A stretch of DNA of 8,162 nucleotides from Deltaproteobacteria bacterium. Lineage in GTDB: Bacteria; Desulfobacterota_B; Binatia; UBA9968. Positions 1 through 5,993 of this stretch are shown here, in pieces. A program made the position numbers and the translations under genes. The stretch lies in contig JAPUHZ010000369.1 in the NCBI GenBank assembly GCA_027297485.1, positions 1 through 8,162 of the forward strand, read 5' to 3'. Below the pieces are notes generated by a model, which was not told the origin of the DNA, made no database searches, and worked only from the letters and a program-made list of their open reading frames with translations. How positions within the stretch are numbered: position 1 is the first letter of the stretch; each line of letters starts with the position of its first letter.

Positions 1-1
1 G

Positions 2-508
2 GAAACCAAACCGGCGGTGAGAATTTCTGCCATCCACGGTGGTGCCCCTTGGAGACTCGCAAGCCCGGGTGGGATATGCAGTATATATCTTGATGTGAGA
101 ACCAAACAGCAGCCCCCGGACCTTAAGAGGGAGATGGTGCAGCTACTCCACGGCTTGAAGGAGAAAGTGCGCGGCGAGGACCCTGAATTCGATTTTGATG
201 TAGAGTTCTATCTCACCCAGCCTGGGGCTGAGATCCAACCTGATCATGGTCTGGTGAAGTCTATGGAGATGTCCCACAAAACCGTCTACAGCAAAAATCC
301 TGTCAAGGACTACAGCGCCATAGATTCTGATGCCAGTGTTCTGACCCACTTTGGCGTGCCTGCGATCAACTACGGACCCAGGCCGCTTGATCCCTTAACA
401 AAATCGGGTGGTAGGGAGTATCAGAACATCGAGGACGTAGTGAATGTGGCCAAAGTCTTCGCTTTGACAGCGATAGATATCTGCAATCAACCTGCTGGCA
501 CGGCCTAG
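2..508 (+). CDS. M20 family peptidase/deacylase, C-terminal part (cut by window edge)
   Basis: This is the 3' part of an M20 (ArgE/DapE/aminoacylase-like) gene. The reading frame is open to the first base of the window, so the GTG at 17 is probably internal. Residues before it (ETKPAV) and after it (RISAIHGGAPWR) match the family's bridge between the dimerisation domain and the second half of the catalytic domain. A central SIYLDVRT strand is typical of M20 dimerisation domains. Near the end, SDASVLTHFGVPAINYGP matches the conserved stretch before the last metal ligand. The usual C-terminal His (GPG...H...E) is absent; the sequence there is GPRPLDPLTKSGGREYQNIED. The second M20 gene at 1473 shares this deviation, so the two look like members of one subfamily. 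The substrate cannot be read from the sequence. M20 identity is secure, specificity is unknown. Confidence 0.85.
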   Translation, partial: ETKPAVRISAIHGGAPWRLASPGGICSIYLDVRTKQQPPDLKREMVQLLHGLKEKVRGEDPEFDFDVEFYLTQPGAEIQPDHGLVKSMEMSHKTVYSKNPVKDYSAIDSDASVLTHFGVPAINYGPRPLDPLTKSGGREYQNIEDVVNVAKVFALTAIDICNQPAGTA

Positions 509-534
509 GGTGGTTAGCGGTTTGCGTTGTAGGC

Positions 535-777
535 TTAGGATTGTGATCGATCCGATTCTCCCTCTTCATCCATGTTGCAGCAGCGCTTGGAGAATTTCGC
601 GCCGGTCTCGTAATAGCGCCCCTGAACGGCCAGCCTGGCCTCTTCCTCCCGCTCTTCCGGCCAGTAGCCGAGATTGACCCCATACCACGGGATTCTCAGG
701 TGGAGCTCTACGCCCAGGGTGCGAATCTCACCAACTCTTGCTTCGAGTCCGGTCTGGCTCGGTCGACGGTCGGCTAA
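535..777 (-). pseudogene. UbiD-family decarboxylase, C-terminal remnant
   Basis: Reading the minus strand from 777 down to the TAA at 535-537 gives about 80 codons. Their centre, RIPWYGVNLGYWPEE followed by EEARLAVQGRYYETGAKF, is the characteristic C-terminal tail of UbiD-like decarboxylases, which act on aromatic or unsaturated acids with prenylated FMN. Full UbiD proteins are about 450-500 residues. Here the frame is closed upstream by a TAG at 778-780, and no prFMN-binding domain or other UbiD sequence is visible beyond it, so over 80% of the gene is gone. The remnant converges on the M20 gene ending at 508. Family assignment rests on this tail alone; an undetected frameshift further upstream is possible but I saw no matching sequence. 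Confidence 0.65.
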
Positions 778-780
778 CTA

Positions 781-924
781 CTCGAGCATGACCAGGACTT
801 TACCGAGGCCTTCAAGGCCGCGGAGGATGCATCGACCGACATCCTAGTCCAGGAGACGAGCCGGATTATACTGAGTGCTAAGGGGGTAATTGCCACAACG
901 TTCCGAACAGTTTTACTTGAATGA
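781..924 (+). pseudogene. possible ABC substrate-binding protein scrap (ABC_sub_bind-like)
   Basis: A short open stretch, with a stop in frame just before it at 775-777 and TGA at 922-924, reads DFTEAFKAAEDASTDILV near its start. This resembles the segment of ABC_sub_bind (PF04392-type) proteins in which D-F-x-x-A-F-x-A-A precedes a D-x-L-V strand. It has no start codon context and is about 48 codons against roughly 320 in the family. The resemblance is short and could be chance. It is recorded because it lies in a stretch full of other gene remnants. Confidence 0.25.
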
Positions 925-955
925 ACCCAAGTGTCAGAACCTTCCGAACAGTTTT
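897..955. repeat. 18-bp direct repeat pair flanking a 5-bp inverted repeat
   Basis: AACGTTCCGAACAGTTTT at 897-914 recurs at 938-955 with one mismatch (AACC in place of AACG), a period of 41 bp. Between the copies, ACTTG (915-919) and CAAGT (928-932) form a small perfect inverted repeat around an 8-nt loop. No further copy was seen elsewhere in the window. It could be a regulatory site pair, a slippage duplication or part of a lost mobile element; nothing decides between these. Confidence 0.6.
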
Positions 956-980
956 GGTTAACAGGTTCTATAAGCTTTCC

Positions 981-1145
981 TTAGTCTCCGGCTCTATCAA
1001 TGAATTTCCGCTTTGGGAAGCGATAATTCACGGTTTTAAGAAGCGGTTGATGCAAGGGACCTTTCCTTCGGAGCGCGTAGAAGGAAATCAGTCCGGCATC
1101 CAGATCGACTTCGCCTCTTGCCAGCCACACGGCTTTTTTAGCCAC
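981..1145 (-). CDS. hypothetical small basic protein with strong RBS
   Basis: A 54-codon minus-strand ORF starts at GTG 1143-1145. A perfect AGGAGG (CCTCCT on the plus strand at 1152-1157) lies 6 nt upstream, so this start is favoured over an upstream in-frame one at 1226. The product begins MAKKAVWLARGEVDLDAG and ends in a basic run (NYRFPKRKFIDRAGD). It has no membrane segment or Cys-rich motif and I do not recognise the family. It could be a genuine small protein, or the 5' end of a gene cut short by rearrangement, given the debris around it. Support is the ribosome-binding site and an open frame only; no homology is claimed. Confidence 0.35.
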   Translation of the reverse strand: MAKKAVWLARGEVDLDAGLISFYALRRKGPLHQPLLKTVNYRFPKRKFIDRAGD

Positions 1146-1186
1146 CTTCAACCTCCTAACAGTCGGTTTTTGCAACACAGTAAACA

Positions 1187-1336
1187 ATGCTTCTCTCACA
1201 GCAAAGTGTTCGGGAGGTTGTGGCAATTACCCACATGTTTGTGCCGTTATTGTCTATCATTATGCTTGGTATCTTTTTCACCCAAGCCTTCCGTATATTT
1301 GTGGAGCACGTTGAAAAATGGCGAGCTGCGGAGTGA
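1187..1336 (+). CDS. possible small single-span membrane protein
   Basis: A 49-codon ORF runs from ATG 1187 (alternatives GTG 1220 and ATG 1235) to TGA 1334-1336. Its centre, FVPLLSIIMLGIFFTQAF, is a convincing transmembrane helix, followed by an amphipathic charged tail (RIFVEHVEKWRAAE). No good RBS precedes ATG 1187. GGAGG at 1213-1217 is only 2 nt from GTG 1220 and 17 nt from ATG 1235, so translation initiation is unclear. It diverges from the small minus-strand ORF at 981-1145. It may be a real small membrane protein, the tail of a decayed permease, or chance. Family not recognised. Confidence 0.25.
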   Translation: MLLSQQSVREVVAITHMFVPLLSIIMLGIFFTQAFRIFVEHVEKWRAAE

Positions 1337-1472
1337 ATTCTGAGTCGTCCAGAGTCTCATGTCACCCGTTTGCGCTACGCGGAGCCATGAGGTAGTAGTG
1401 TGGCTTTAAGTCAGACAACGGACAGGTTTTAGTAGTCAGCCAGCTGATGGGCAAAGAAAGGAGCGAGTGTTC
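1337..1472. other. leader region of the second M20 gene
   Basis: No gene seen. A 6-bp inverted repeat, CTCATG (1356-1361) and CATGAG (1386-1391), encloses a GC-rich stretch. I found no convincing sigma70 promoter. The RBS of the downstream gene is AAAGGAG at 1457-1463. Confidence 0.4.
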
Positions 1473-2708
1473 ATGGTACCAGATGTAATAAAAGCCAAGG
1501 TTCGGGATGGGGTTGATCGGGATGAACTAGCGGAGATGGTCACGGAAATGATTAACATCCCGAGCCCAAGTGGTAGTGAATGCGAGATGGGTCGCTACTT
1601 GGCACAAAAGTTCGCCGGTTTGGACATGCTGGTAGAGTTTCAGGAAGTGGAATCCGGCAGGAACAATGTTATTTGTCGCTCAAGCGACGAGGATGTTCCA
1701 AAGGTTATGTTTAATGGCCATATGGACACGAGCGGTCGTATTGTTCAAGCCACGGCTGACGGCGACTGGACCTATGGCACGGGTGCTTCAAACATGAAGT
1801 CGGCGTTTGCCGCGTACTATATGGCCATCAAGATGATCAAAAAGGCTGGGGTACGCCTCGGTGGTACCGTGGCGGTTACGGCTGTGGTCGGGGAGATTGA
1901 AGGAGCACCAGTTGATGGTTATCAGGGAGCCCGGTTCAGAGCCGGGGGAACTGGAAGCATGGTTCTAGCTCATAGGGGCATTGCCGCAGAGCACTGCATT
2001 ATCGGGGAGCCGACAGGGTTGCGGGTTCAAATCGGCAATTTAGGCTATGCACAGGTCCGTTTTGGGATAAAAGGGAAGCGGGCGCACGTGAGAGAGAAGC
2101 ATCTCGGTGTAAGCGCTATTGACAATGCAATTAAAATTAAGGAAGCGATTGAAAACTGGGAAGAAAAATACCAAGAACTGCATCCCCATCCTTTCATGAA
2201 ACCCCGGCTTACTGTTGGCGCGATCGTCGGTGGTGATCCGTCTGCTCCAGGCCGCGTGCCGAGTGCTTGCTCTTTATATATGTACATCGGGGTAATACCA
2301 GGGCAGCCCGTAACCGATCTATTAAAAGAACTCACGCAAGTTGTTGACTATCTGAAGGATACTGAAGGGAAACGTTTAGCGACCGTGGATCTGTTTTGGT
2401 TTCGGCGAGGCTTTGAGCTGTCCAAGGATCACGAGCTGGTCCGCACAGTGGAAAATGCTCACACTGCTGTATTTGGTACCGAGGCCGTTTATCCCGATCC
2501 CTACCGCTTTTGTGTTTCAAGTGACGGTGGTTTCTTTTATGAAAACGGCATTCCTTCGTTATTGTATGGACCAGGGGGTATCACTCCGTCTGGCCAGTTC
2601 ACGAATTTCGATGAAGCGTCGGGCACCGAGCCGATCAACCTAGTAAATTTAGCCGGTTGTTCCCAAGTATACGCCCTTGCGCTGCTGGAGCTTTGCGGTG
2701 TTAGGTAA
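1473..2708 (+). CDS. M20 family peptidase/deacylase (ArgE/DapE/YlmB-like), complete
   Basis: A 411-residue cytoplasmic M20 metallohydrolase, the usual length for ArgE/DapE/aminoacylase relatives that cleave an N-acyl or peptide amide. The ATG at 1473 is chosen because AAAGGAG (1457-1463) lies 9 nt upstream; the in-frame GTG at 1467 is only 3 nt from it. Visible landmarks are NGHMDTSGR with His83 and Asp85 (first metal ligand and its partner), the GTGASNMK motif around residues 104-109, GEIEG (Glu141, Glu143) where the catalytic Glu/Glu pair normally lies, GEPTG (Glu179), and the dimerisation-domain KGKRAHVRE with His205. Deviations: the bridging Asp of the GxGxxDMK motif is Asn107, the EE pair is spaced (E-I-E), and no His follows GPGGITPSG near the C-terminus. 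I recall M20 relatives with the SNMK/GEIE pattern, so this may be a subfamily trait. It lies 183 bp before an ABC importer ATPase gene on the same strand and probably acts on the imported solute. Substrate unknown. Confidence 0.9.
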   Translation: MVPDVIKAKVRDGVDRDELAEMVTEMINIPSPSGSECEMGRYLAQKFAGLDMLVEFQEVESGRNNVICRSSDEDVPKVMFNGHMDTSGRIVQATADGDWTYGTGASNMKSAFAAYYMAIKMIKKAGVRLGGTVAVTAVVGEIEGAPVDGYQGARFRAGGTGSMVLAHRGIAAEHCIIGEPTGLRVQIGNLGYAQVRFGIKGKRAHVREKHLGVSAIDNAIKIKEAIENWEEKYQELHPHPFMKPRLTVGAIVGGDPSAPGRVPSACSLYMYIGVIPGQPVTDLLKELTQVVDYLKDTEGKRLATVDLFWFRRGFELSKDHELVRTVENAHTAVFGTEAVYPDPYRFCVSSDGGFFYENGIPSLLYGPGGITPSGQFTNFDEASGTEPINLVNLAGCSQVYALALLELCGVR

Positions 2709-2891
2709 CTCAACGCGGCACTGGGCTTACGGTGAGCCGGTGTGTTTTCTTGACCAGGGTCACCCGGAGTCGCCCTTGGAAGTGTGACGGTTGCCGATCT
2801 ATTGTGACTAGGCAACTCCTTGTAGGCGTAAACGAAACCGGGCTAGCTATCAAAACCGGACCAGAGGCAACATTTTGATGGAATCCTTAAG
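2709..2891. other. gap between M20 and importer genes; weak hairpin only
   Basis: No gene seen. GTTGCC (2790-2795) and GGCAAC (2811-2816) could pair across a 15-nt loop, but no T-run follows, so it is not a convincing terminator. AAACCGG occurs twice, at 2835 and 2853 (18-bp period), just ahead of the ATPase gene. No clear promoter was identified, so co-transcription with the M20 gene is possible. Confidence 0.35.
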
Positions 2892-3662
2892 ATGGCTTTT
2901 ATTGAAATAAAAGATGTAACACACAAATTTAAGTCCCGCGTAGGGGGCCCGATCGTTGCACTCGATGATGTGACCTTCAAAATTGAGAAGGGAACCTTCT
3001 TGAGCGTTATTGGTCCCAGCGGCTGCGGGAAGACAACTCTACTTAGGATCGTGGATGGTCTAATCAAGCCCTCCTCTGGATGGGTTGAGATAGATGGCAA
3101 GAGGGTTAATGGCCCCGACAAGAACAGGGCCATGGTGTTTCAGGATTTCAGACTTTTACCGTGGAGGACTACCATCAAAAACATAGAGTTCGGTCTGGAG
3201 CTTCAAGGTGTTAGCCCCAAGGTAAGGCGCAATAAAGCCTGGCAGCTACTCAAGTTAGTTGGGCTTGAGGGTTTTGAGCAAAGTTATCCACACGAGATGT
3301 CAGGAGGCATGAAGCAGAGAGTCGGGCTGGCCAGGGCCCTTTCGATAGGGCCAGATATCATCCTAATGGATGAACCCTTCGGTTCTTTAGATGCCCAGAC
3401 TAGAGAACTCATGCAGATCGACCTCCTGAAACTATGGGAGAAGGATAAGAAGACAGTAGTATTCATCACCCACAGCATCGAGGAAGCCGTTTTTCTCTCA
3501 GATGACATTGTCGTCATGTCGGCCCGGCCTGGAAGGATAAAGGAGCGTATTTCGACTGGCCTTGCAAAGCCCAGATGGAAATACGATGTAAAAAACACTC
3601 GGGAATTTGCTGAATACAGAAGCGGAATATGGGAGAGCCTCAAAGAAGAGATCGTTCTTTGA
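2892..3662 (+). CDS. ABC importer ATPase, nitrate/sulfonate/taurine (SsuB/TauB/ThiZ) type
   Basis: A 256-residue ATP-binding subunit that powers solute import with the permease encoded next. All ABC motifs are present in order: Walker A GPSGCGKTT (residues 41-49), Q-loop Gln84 in VFQDFRLLPW, signature MSGGMKQR (136-143), Walker B IILMDEP (156-162), D-loop SLDAQTR and switch His194. The LLPWRTTIKNIEFGLELQG segment and the SARPGRIKE strand after the H-loop are typical of the SsuB/TauB/NrtD/ThiZ group, which partners NMT1/THI5-like binding proteins. The signature has Met where LSGGQ has Gln, which is common in this group. No strong Shine-Dalgarno precedes ATG 2892. The permease start follows the stop by 25 nt, so the two genes form an operon. 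The sequence does not reveal the transported solute. Confidence 0.95.
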   Translation: MAFIEIKDVTHKFKSRVGGPIVALDDVTFKIEKGTFLSVIGPSGCGKTTLLRIVDGLIKPSSGWVEIDGKRVNGPDKNRAMVFQDFRLLPWRTTIKNIEFGLELQGVSPKVRRNKAWQLLKLVGLEGFEQSYPHEMSGGMKQRVGLARALSIGPDIILMDEPFGSLDAQTRELMQIDLLKLWEKDKKTVVFITHSIEEAVFLSDDIVVMSARPGRIKERISTGLAKPRWKYDVKNTREFAEYRSGIWESLKEEIVL

Positions 3663-3687
3663 GTCCTTTGCCAGGAGTGAGGAAACC

Positions 3688-4497
3688 GTGACGCGCCGCA
3701 AAATTAAGACTATTGGACTGGATGACTTTTATCGATCCTTCCAACCCCATATTGTGGGAACCGCGGCCGTTGGTTGTTTTCTCGTTCTCTGGGAAGGTGT
3801 TGTAGCTTTCGGGCTAATGGACCCGCTCTTTACCAGCAGGCCGAGTTTGATCCTGATGAAATTTGCAGAACTGTATGTTAAAACCGGTGAAATATATCAA
3901 CACATCTACGTCAGCGCCCAGGAGGGATTTATTGCCTTTTTCCTTGCGATTGGGGTTGGTATTCCGCTTGGAATTGTAATGGGGCGAATTAGAATGGCCA
4001 AGTATGTCCTGGAGCCTTTTGTAACAGCCCTATACTCAACGCCGATGGTCGCTCTGATCCCTCTCTTTATTCTCTGGTTTGGTATCGATCTTTTCTCGAA
4101 GGTAGCTGTGATATTTCTAGGGTCAGTATTCCCCATTCTTATTAACACGCAGACCGGTGTGGAGAAAACGGACCCGAACATTATTGAGGCGGCGGTCTCG
4201 TTTATGGCCAAAGAAAGACAGATCTTTGCAAAGATCGTTCTTCCGTCTGCCATCCCTTACATCATAGCCGGTTTAAGATTGGCAATGGGACGGGCGGTTA
4301 TCATGATGGTAGTAGCGGAGTTCTATATCTCCATTGCCGGTATCGGCTTTATGGTAAGAACTGCCGGGGACACCTATGACACGGACACATTTTTTGTGGG
4401 GATCCTGACCCTTACCATCTTTGGAGTAGTAGCAAGCCAGATCATTAAATCCATAGAACGAAAGTTCGCTCCCTGGCTTTTCATCGAGGAGGAATGA
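3688..4497 (+). CDS. ABC importer permease, nitrate/sulfonate/taurine (SsuC/TauC/ThiX) type
   Basis: An inner-membrane subunit of the importer, 269 residues from GTG 3688. AGGAG (3673-3677) lies 10 nt upstream of this start. An earlier TTG at 3607 would overlap the ATPase gene by 56 bp and add a charged tail unusual for the family, so it is rejected. About six hydrophobic segments are visible, near residues 24-43, 79-99, 108-133, 137-152, 200-219 and 233-253. The cytoplasmic EAA loop begins at Glu167 (EAAVSFMAKERQIF) and ends in IVLP, the ATPase docking site. The loop's usually invariant Gly is Met173. SxPM and LIPLFILWFGI are typical of SsuC/TauC relatives. GC content and style match the ATPase gene. 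The substrate-binding partner is probably the minus-strand gene at 5994-6983. The solute is unknown. Confidence 0.93.
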   Translation: MTRRKIKTIGLDDFYRSFQPHIVGTAAVGCFLVLWEGVVAFGLMDPLFTSRPSLILMKFAELYVKTGEIYQHIYVSAQEGFIAFFLAIGVGIPLGIVMGRIRMAKYVLEPFVTALYSTPMVALIPLFILWFGIDLFSKVAVIFLGSVFPILINTQTGVEKTDPNIIEAAVSFMAKERQIFAKIVLPSAIPYIIAGLRLAMGRAVIMMVVAEFYISIAGIGFMVRTAGDTYDTDTFFVGILTLTIFGVVASQIIKSIERKFAPWLFIEEE

Positions 4498-4521
4498 TCG
4501 TTTTTTCTCCAGACCAAAATC

Positions 4522-4566
4522 AAAAACCCTCCCCTTTGGTTTCGGTTGCACCCTTCGAGGGGTTTA
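4522..4566. terminator. candidate terminator hairpin after the permease gene
   Basis: AACCCTC (4525-4531) pairs with GAGGGGTT (4557-4564) with one bulge. Read on the minus strand the hairpin is followed by five Ts (4522-4526). The loop is long (about 25 nt) but contains further pairing (GGT/ACC). It lies 24 nt after the permease stop and immediately after a minus-strand stop codon at 4564-4566, so it may end transcription from the right. On the plus strand no T-run follows. Moderate to weak. Confidence 0.3.
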
Positions 4567-4650
4567 CGCTTTCGAATTGATTTCTTTTGAGGCACACTCC
4601 ACAAAGATGTAGTTCTGCTCACCTGTTGCCTGGACAACCACGGCCTGTTT
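4564..4650 (-). pseudogene. possible 3' scrap of an unrecognised gene
   Basis: A 28-codon minus-strand frame between stops reads QAVVVQATGEQNYIFVECAS and ends NSKA at TAA 4564-4566. The strand-turn-strand appearance looks protein-like, and a hairpin with a T-run follows the stop directly, as expected at the 3' end of a gene. It has no start codon and I cannot name a family. It could be chance. Confidence 0.2.
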
Positions 4651-4680
4651 TTAAGACCTGGCCGCGAATAAGGATCGTGA

Positions 4681-5046
4681 AAGCACGAGCGGTTCCCAAA
4701 GCTGAAGGTGGCCGTTCTGGAGGTGGGGTCGATGTGGGTACCTTATATTATGCGCCAGACAACTCGTCTTTACGAGAGCGGACGCTTCCCTGACATGAAG
4801 CGTCCGCCGTCCGAATACGTGTGGGCAGGAAACCTGTGGGTCTCGTGCGAAGCAGACGAGGACATCCTCTACGTGGCGAAGTGGATTGGCGATGACCATC
4901 TGCTGATGGCCTCTGATTACCCGCACTGGGATGCGTCAATGGAAGAGGACATGGCCGGGTCCCTGGCCGAAGCCAATCTACCTGAGGAGCTTAAGGAAAA
5001 TATCCTGTACGCAAATCCCAAGACGCTGTACAATCTGCCGATCTGA
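4681..5046 (+). pseudogene. amidohydrolase_2 family (TIM-barrel metal hydrolase), C-terminal remnant
   Basis: About 121 codons from just after a TGA at 4678-4680 to TGA 5044-5046 match the C-terminal third of amidohydrolase_2 (PF04909-type) proteins. ERFPKLKVAVLEVGSMWVPY is the penultimate barrel strand. KRPPSEYVWAGNLWVSCEAD and DHLLMASDYPHWD follow; the Asp in SDYPHWD is the conserved metal-site Asp of the last strand. ENILYANPKTLYNL is the family's closing helix (N-A-x-x-L-Y-x-L). Homology begins before the first possible start (GTG 4708), right at the stop codon, and the N-terminal HxH half of the barrel is missing. The remnant is therefore not a functional hydrolase unless completed elsewhere. 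The family acts on cyclic or aromatic acids and on amidine/amide bonds. It is on the same strand as the importer operon but separated from it by the hairpin region. Confidence 0.75.
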
Positions 5047-5214
5047 GGACCCTATTTAGAACTCAAAGCCTGGGGGACTATTTAGCCTAAACGTTTCTGG
5101 CCGGCTTGCCGACTGGGGATCGCTCCTATTACATTCCTGGGCTAATTCCTTTGACTACTGACTGGTAAAACAGCTTGAAAGCTTTCCCGGGTTGGATTCG
5201 CGACCAGATATAAT
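5047..5214. other. non-coding gap, nothing convincing
   Basis: No gene seen between the amidohydrolase remnant and the minus-strand iron-protein fragment. GGACCCTATTTAG (5046-5058) and GGGGACTATTTAG (5073-5085) are imperfect copies. AGCTT (5172-5176) and AAGCT (5179-5183), followed on the minus strand by GTTTT, form at best a very weak terminator for the fragment that ends at 5215. Confidence 0.3.
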
Positions 5215-5727
5215 CTAGGGGAGCTTCTCCATCGCCTTGGCGACTCCTCCGTGGTAGATGGCCAAAAGATCGAGCGATTCCCGCACCGCCTGAAGCGCCA
5301 GTCCTTCTTTTTCGCCTGTAGCAAACTTGGAAAAAACAGGAAGGAACATATCGCTGTGCTCTTCATCGGCCTCTGCGTGAACGCTAAAATTTGGCATGTC
5401 TTTCATTTTGATTCCCATATCTTCCATCCAACGCCTGGCCATTCGGGTCGAATTACCTCCTCCTTGGTCGGCTAGAAGACGATCATCGTTGGTCCACTCT
5501 GTGACGGTCAAAGAAGCCAGTCCTTCGATCCAACTCTTCTCTCTAGTTATCCAAGCCCAGGCATACAAGGTGGCACGTGTAGTGGGAATCGGATCAGCGT
5601 TCAGAAGATCTTCAGCAGTCAAACCAACTGCCCCACCCTGGAGCACAATGAGATCTAAGTGACCGTGTTCTGAATACTGGTCCTTAATGACCTCACAGTG
5701 AAGCGGACAATTAGCACAGCGATATGT
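5215..5727 (-). pseudogene. haem-oxygenase-like di-iron (TenA/PqqC/CADD-type) protein, 5'-truncated
   Basis: About 170 minus-strand codons encode the larger C-terminal part of a haem-oxygenase-like di-metal protein (iron-containing redox enzyme/TenA superfamily fold, normally about 220-240 residues). The metal signature HAEADEEH (H-x3-D-x2-H) is present, with EGLASLTVTEW supplying another Glu. The region before it, CANCPLHCEVIKDQYSEHGH, aligns with the family's CPHPEVR...EEE..H segment that carries the first ligand pair. That segment lies upstream of the only plausible start in frame (GTG 5644-5646), and the frame is closed by TAA at 5728-5730. The first helix or two are therefore missing and translation probably fails. 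The fragment lies downstream of the binding-protein gene on the same strand (266 bp gap). Known relatives include PqqC, CADD and oxygenases that cleave small amines or acids. The exact reaction cannot be assigned. Confidence 0.6.
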
Positions 5728-5742
5728 TTATGTCCGATTTAG

Positions 5743-5856
5743 TCAAATTTGCAGTTGGCTAAAAAATCCTTGGTCCTCCAAGCGGCAAAAGAGTCGGAAG
5801 TTCTTTACCGTACTTACCGGGCTGGAATCGCTGATGCAATGGAGGCTATTTCCTAA
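5743..5856 (+). other. short open frame of unknown origin
   Basis: A 37-codon plus-strand stretch between stops (5740-5742 and TAA 5854-5856) reads KKSLVLQAAKESEVLYRTYR and ends GIADAMEAIS. It has the look of a C-terminal amphipathic helix. No start with an RBS is present (only TTG 5749 or 5755). It may be the end of another lost gene or chance. The rest of the 5728-5931 gap shows nothing else I can support. Confidence 0.15.
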
Positions 5857-5931
5857 ACGTGGTGGGTTTGGAAAAGCCTTTGGTCATTCCAACCCAAAAT
5901 CGCCGCCAGCCTTGCAAGACTCAAAGGGTGC

Positions 5932-5957
5932 AAAAACATTCAGGTATTTATTGAATG
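5932..5957 (-). terminator. candidate terminator of the binding-protein gene
   Basis: On the minus strand, CATTCA (5952-5957) and TGAATG (5937-5942) form a perfect 6-bp stem with a 9-nt loop, followed at once by five Ts (5932-5936). It begins 37 nt after the stop codon of the binding-protein gene. The stem is AT-rich, so termination would be modest. It would also separate that gene from the iron-protein fragment further downstream. Confidence 0.4.
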
Positions 5958-5993
5958 CGGAAGAAGACGTTTTTCAGTCCTCTCTTCCCCCCT

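Noticed and set aside
366..683. 105-codon minus-strand open frame
   Set aside because: It runs antisense to the M20 end and in the wrong frame over the UbiD remnant, whose frame carries clear family motifs; Arg/Pro-rich shadow.
921..1343. 140-codon plus-strand open frame
   Set aside because: No RBS, no recognisable domain, Ser/Phe/Leu-rich composition with no family features, and it conflicts with the better supported minus-strand ORF that has AGGAGG.
2709..2891. TPP riboswitch or other riboswitch before the importer genes
   Set aside because: The expected THI-box CUGAGA and ACCUGA/GGGAUA elements are absent; only a weak 6-bp hairpin is present.
3607..3687. TTG 3607 as permease start
   Set aside because: Would overlap the ATPase gene by 56 bp without an RBS; GTG 3688 has AGGAG at good spacing and gives the family's usual length.
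5209..5214. Perfect TATAAT on the plus strand
   Set aside because: No -35 at 16-18 bp, no extended -10, and the only sequence downstream on that strand is antisense to the iron-protein fragment.
5958..5992. GGAAGA...TCTTCC hairpin after the binding-protein gene
   Set aside because: Imperfect inner pairing and no T-run; the CATTCA/TGAATG hairpin with TTTTT just beyond is the better terminator candidate.
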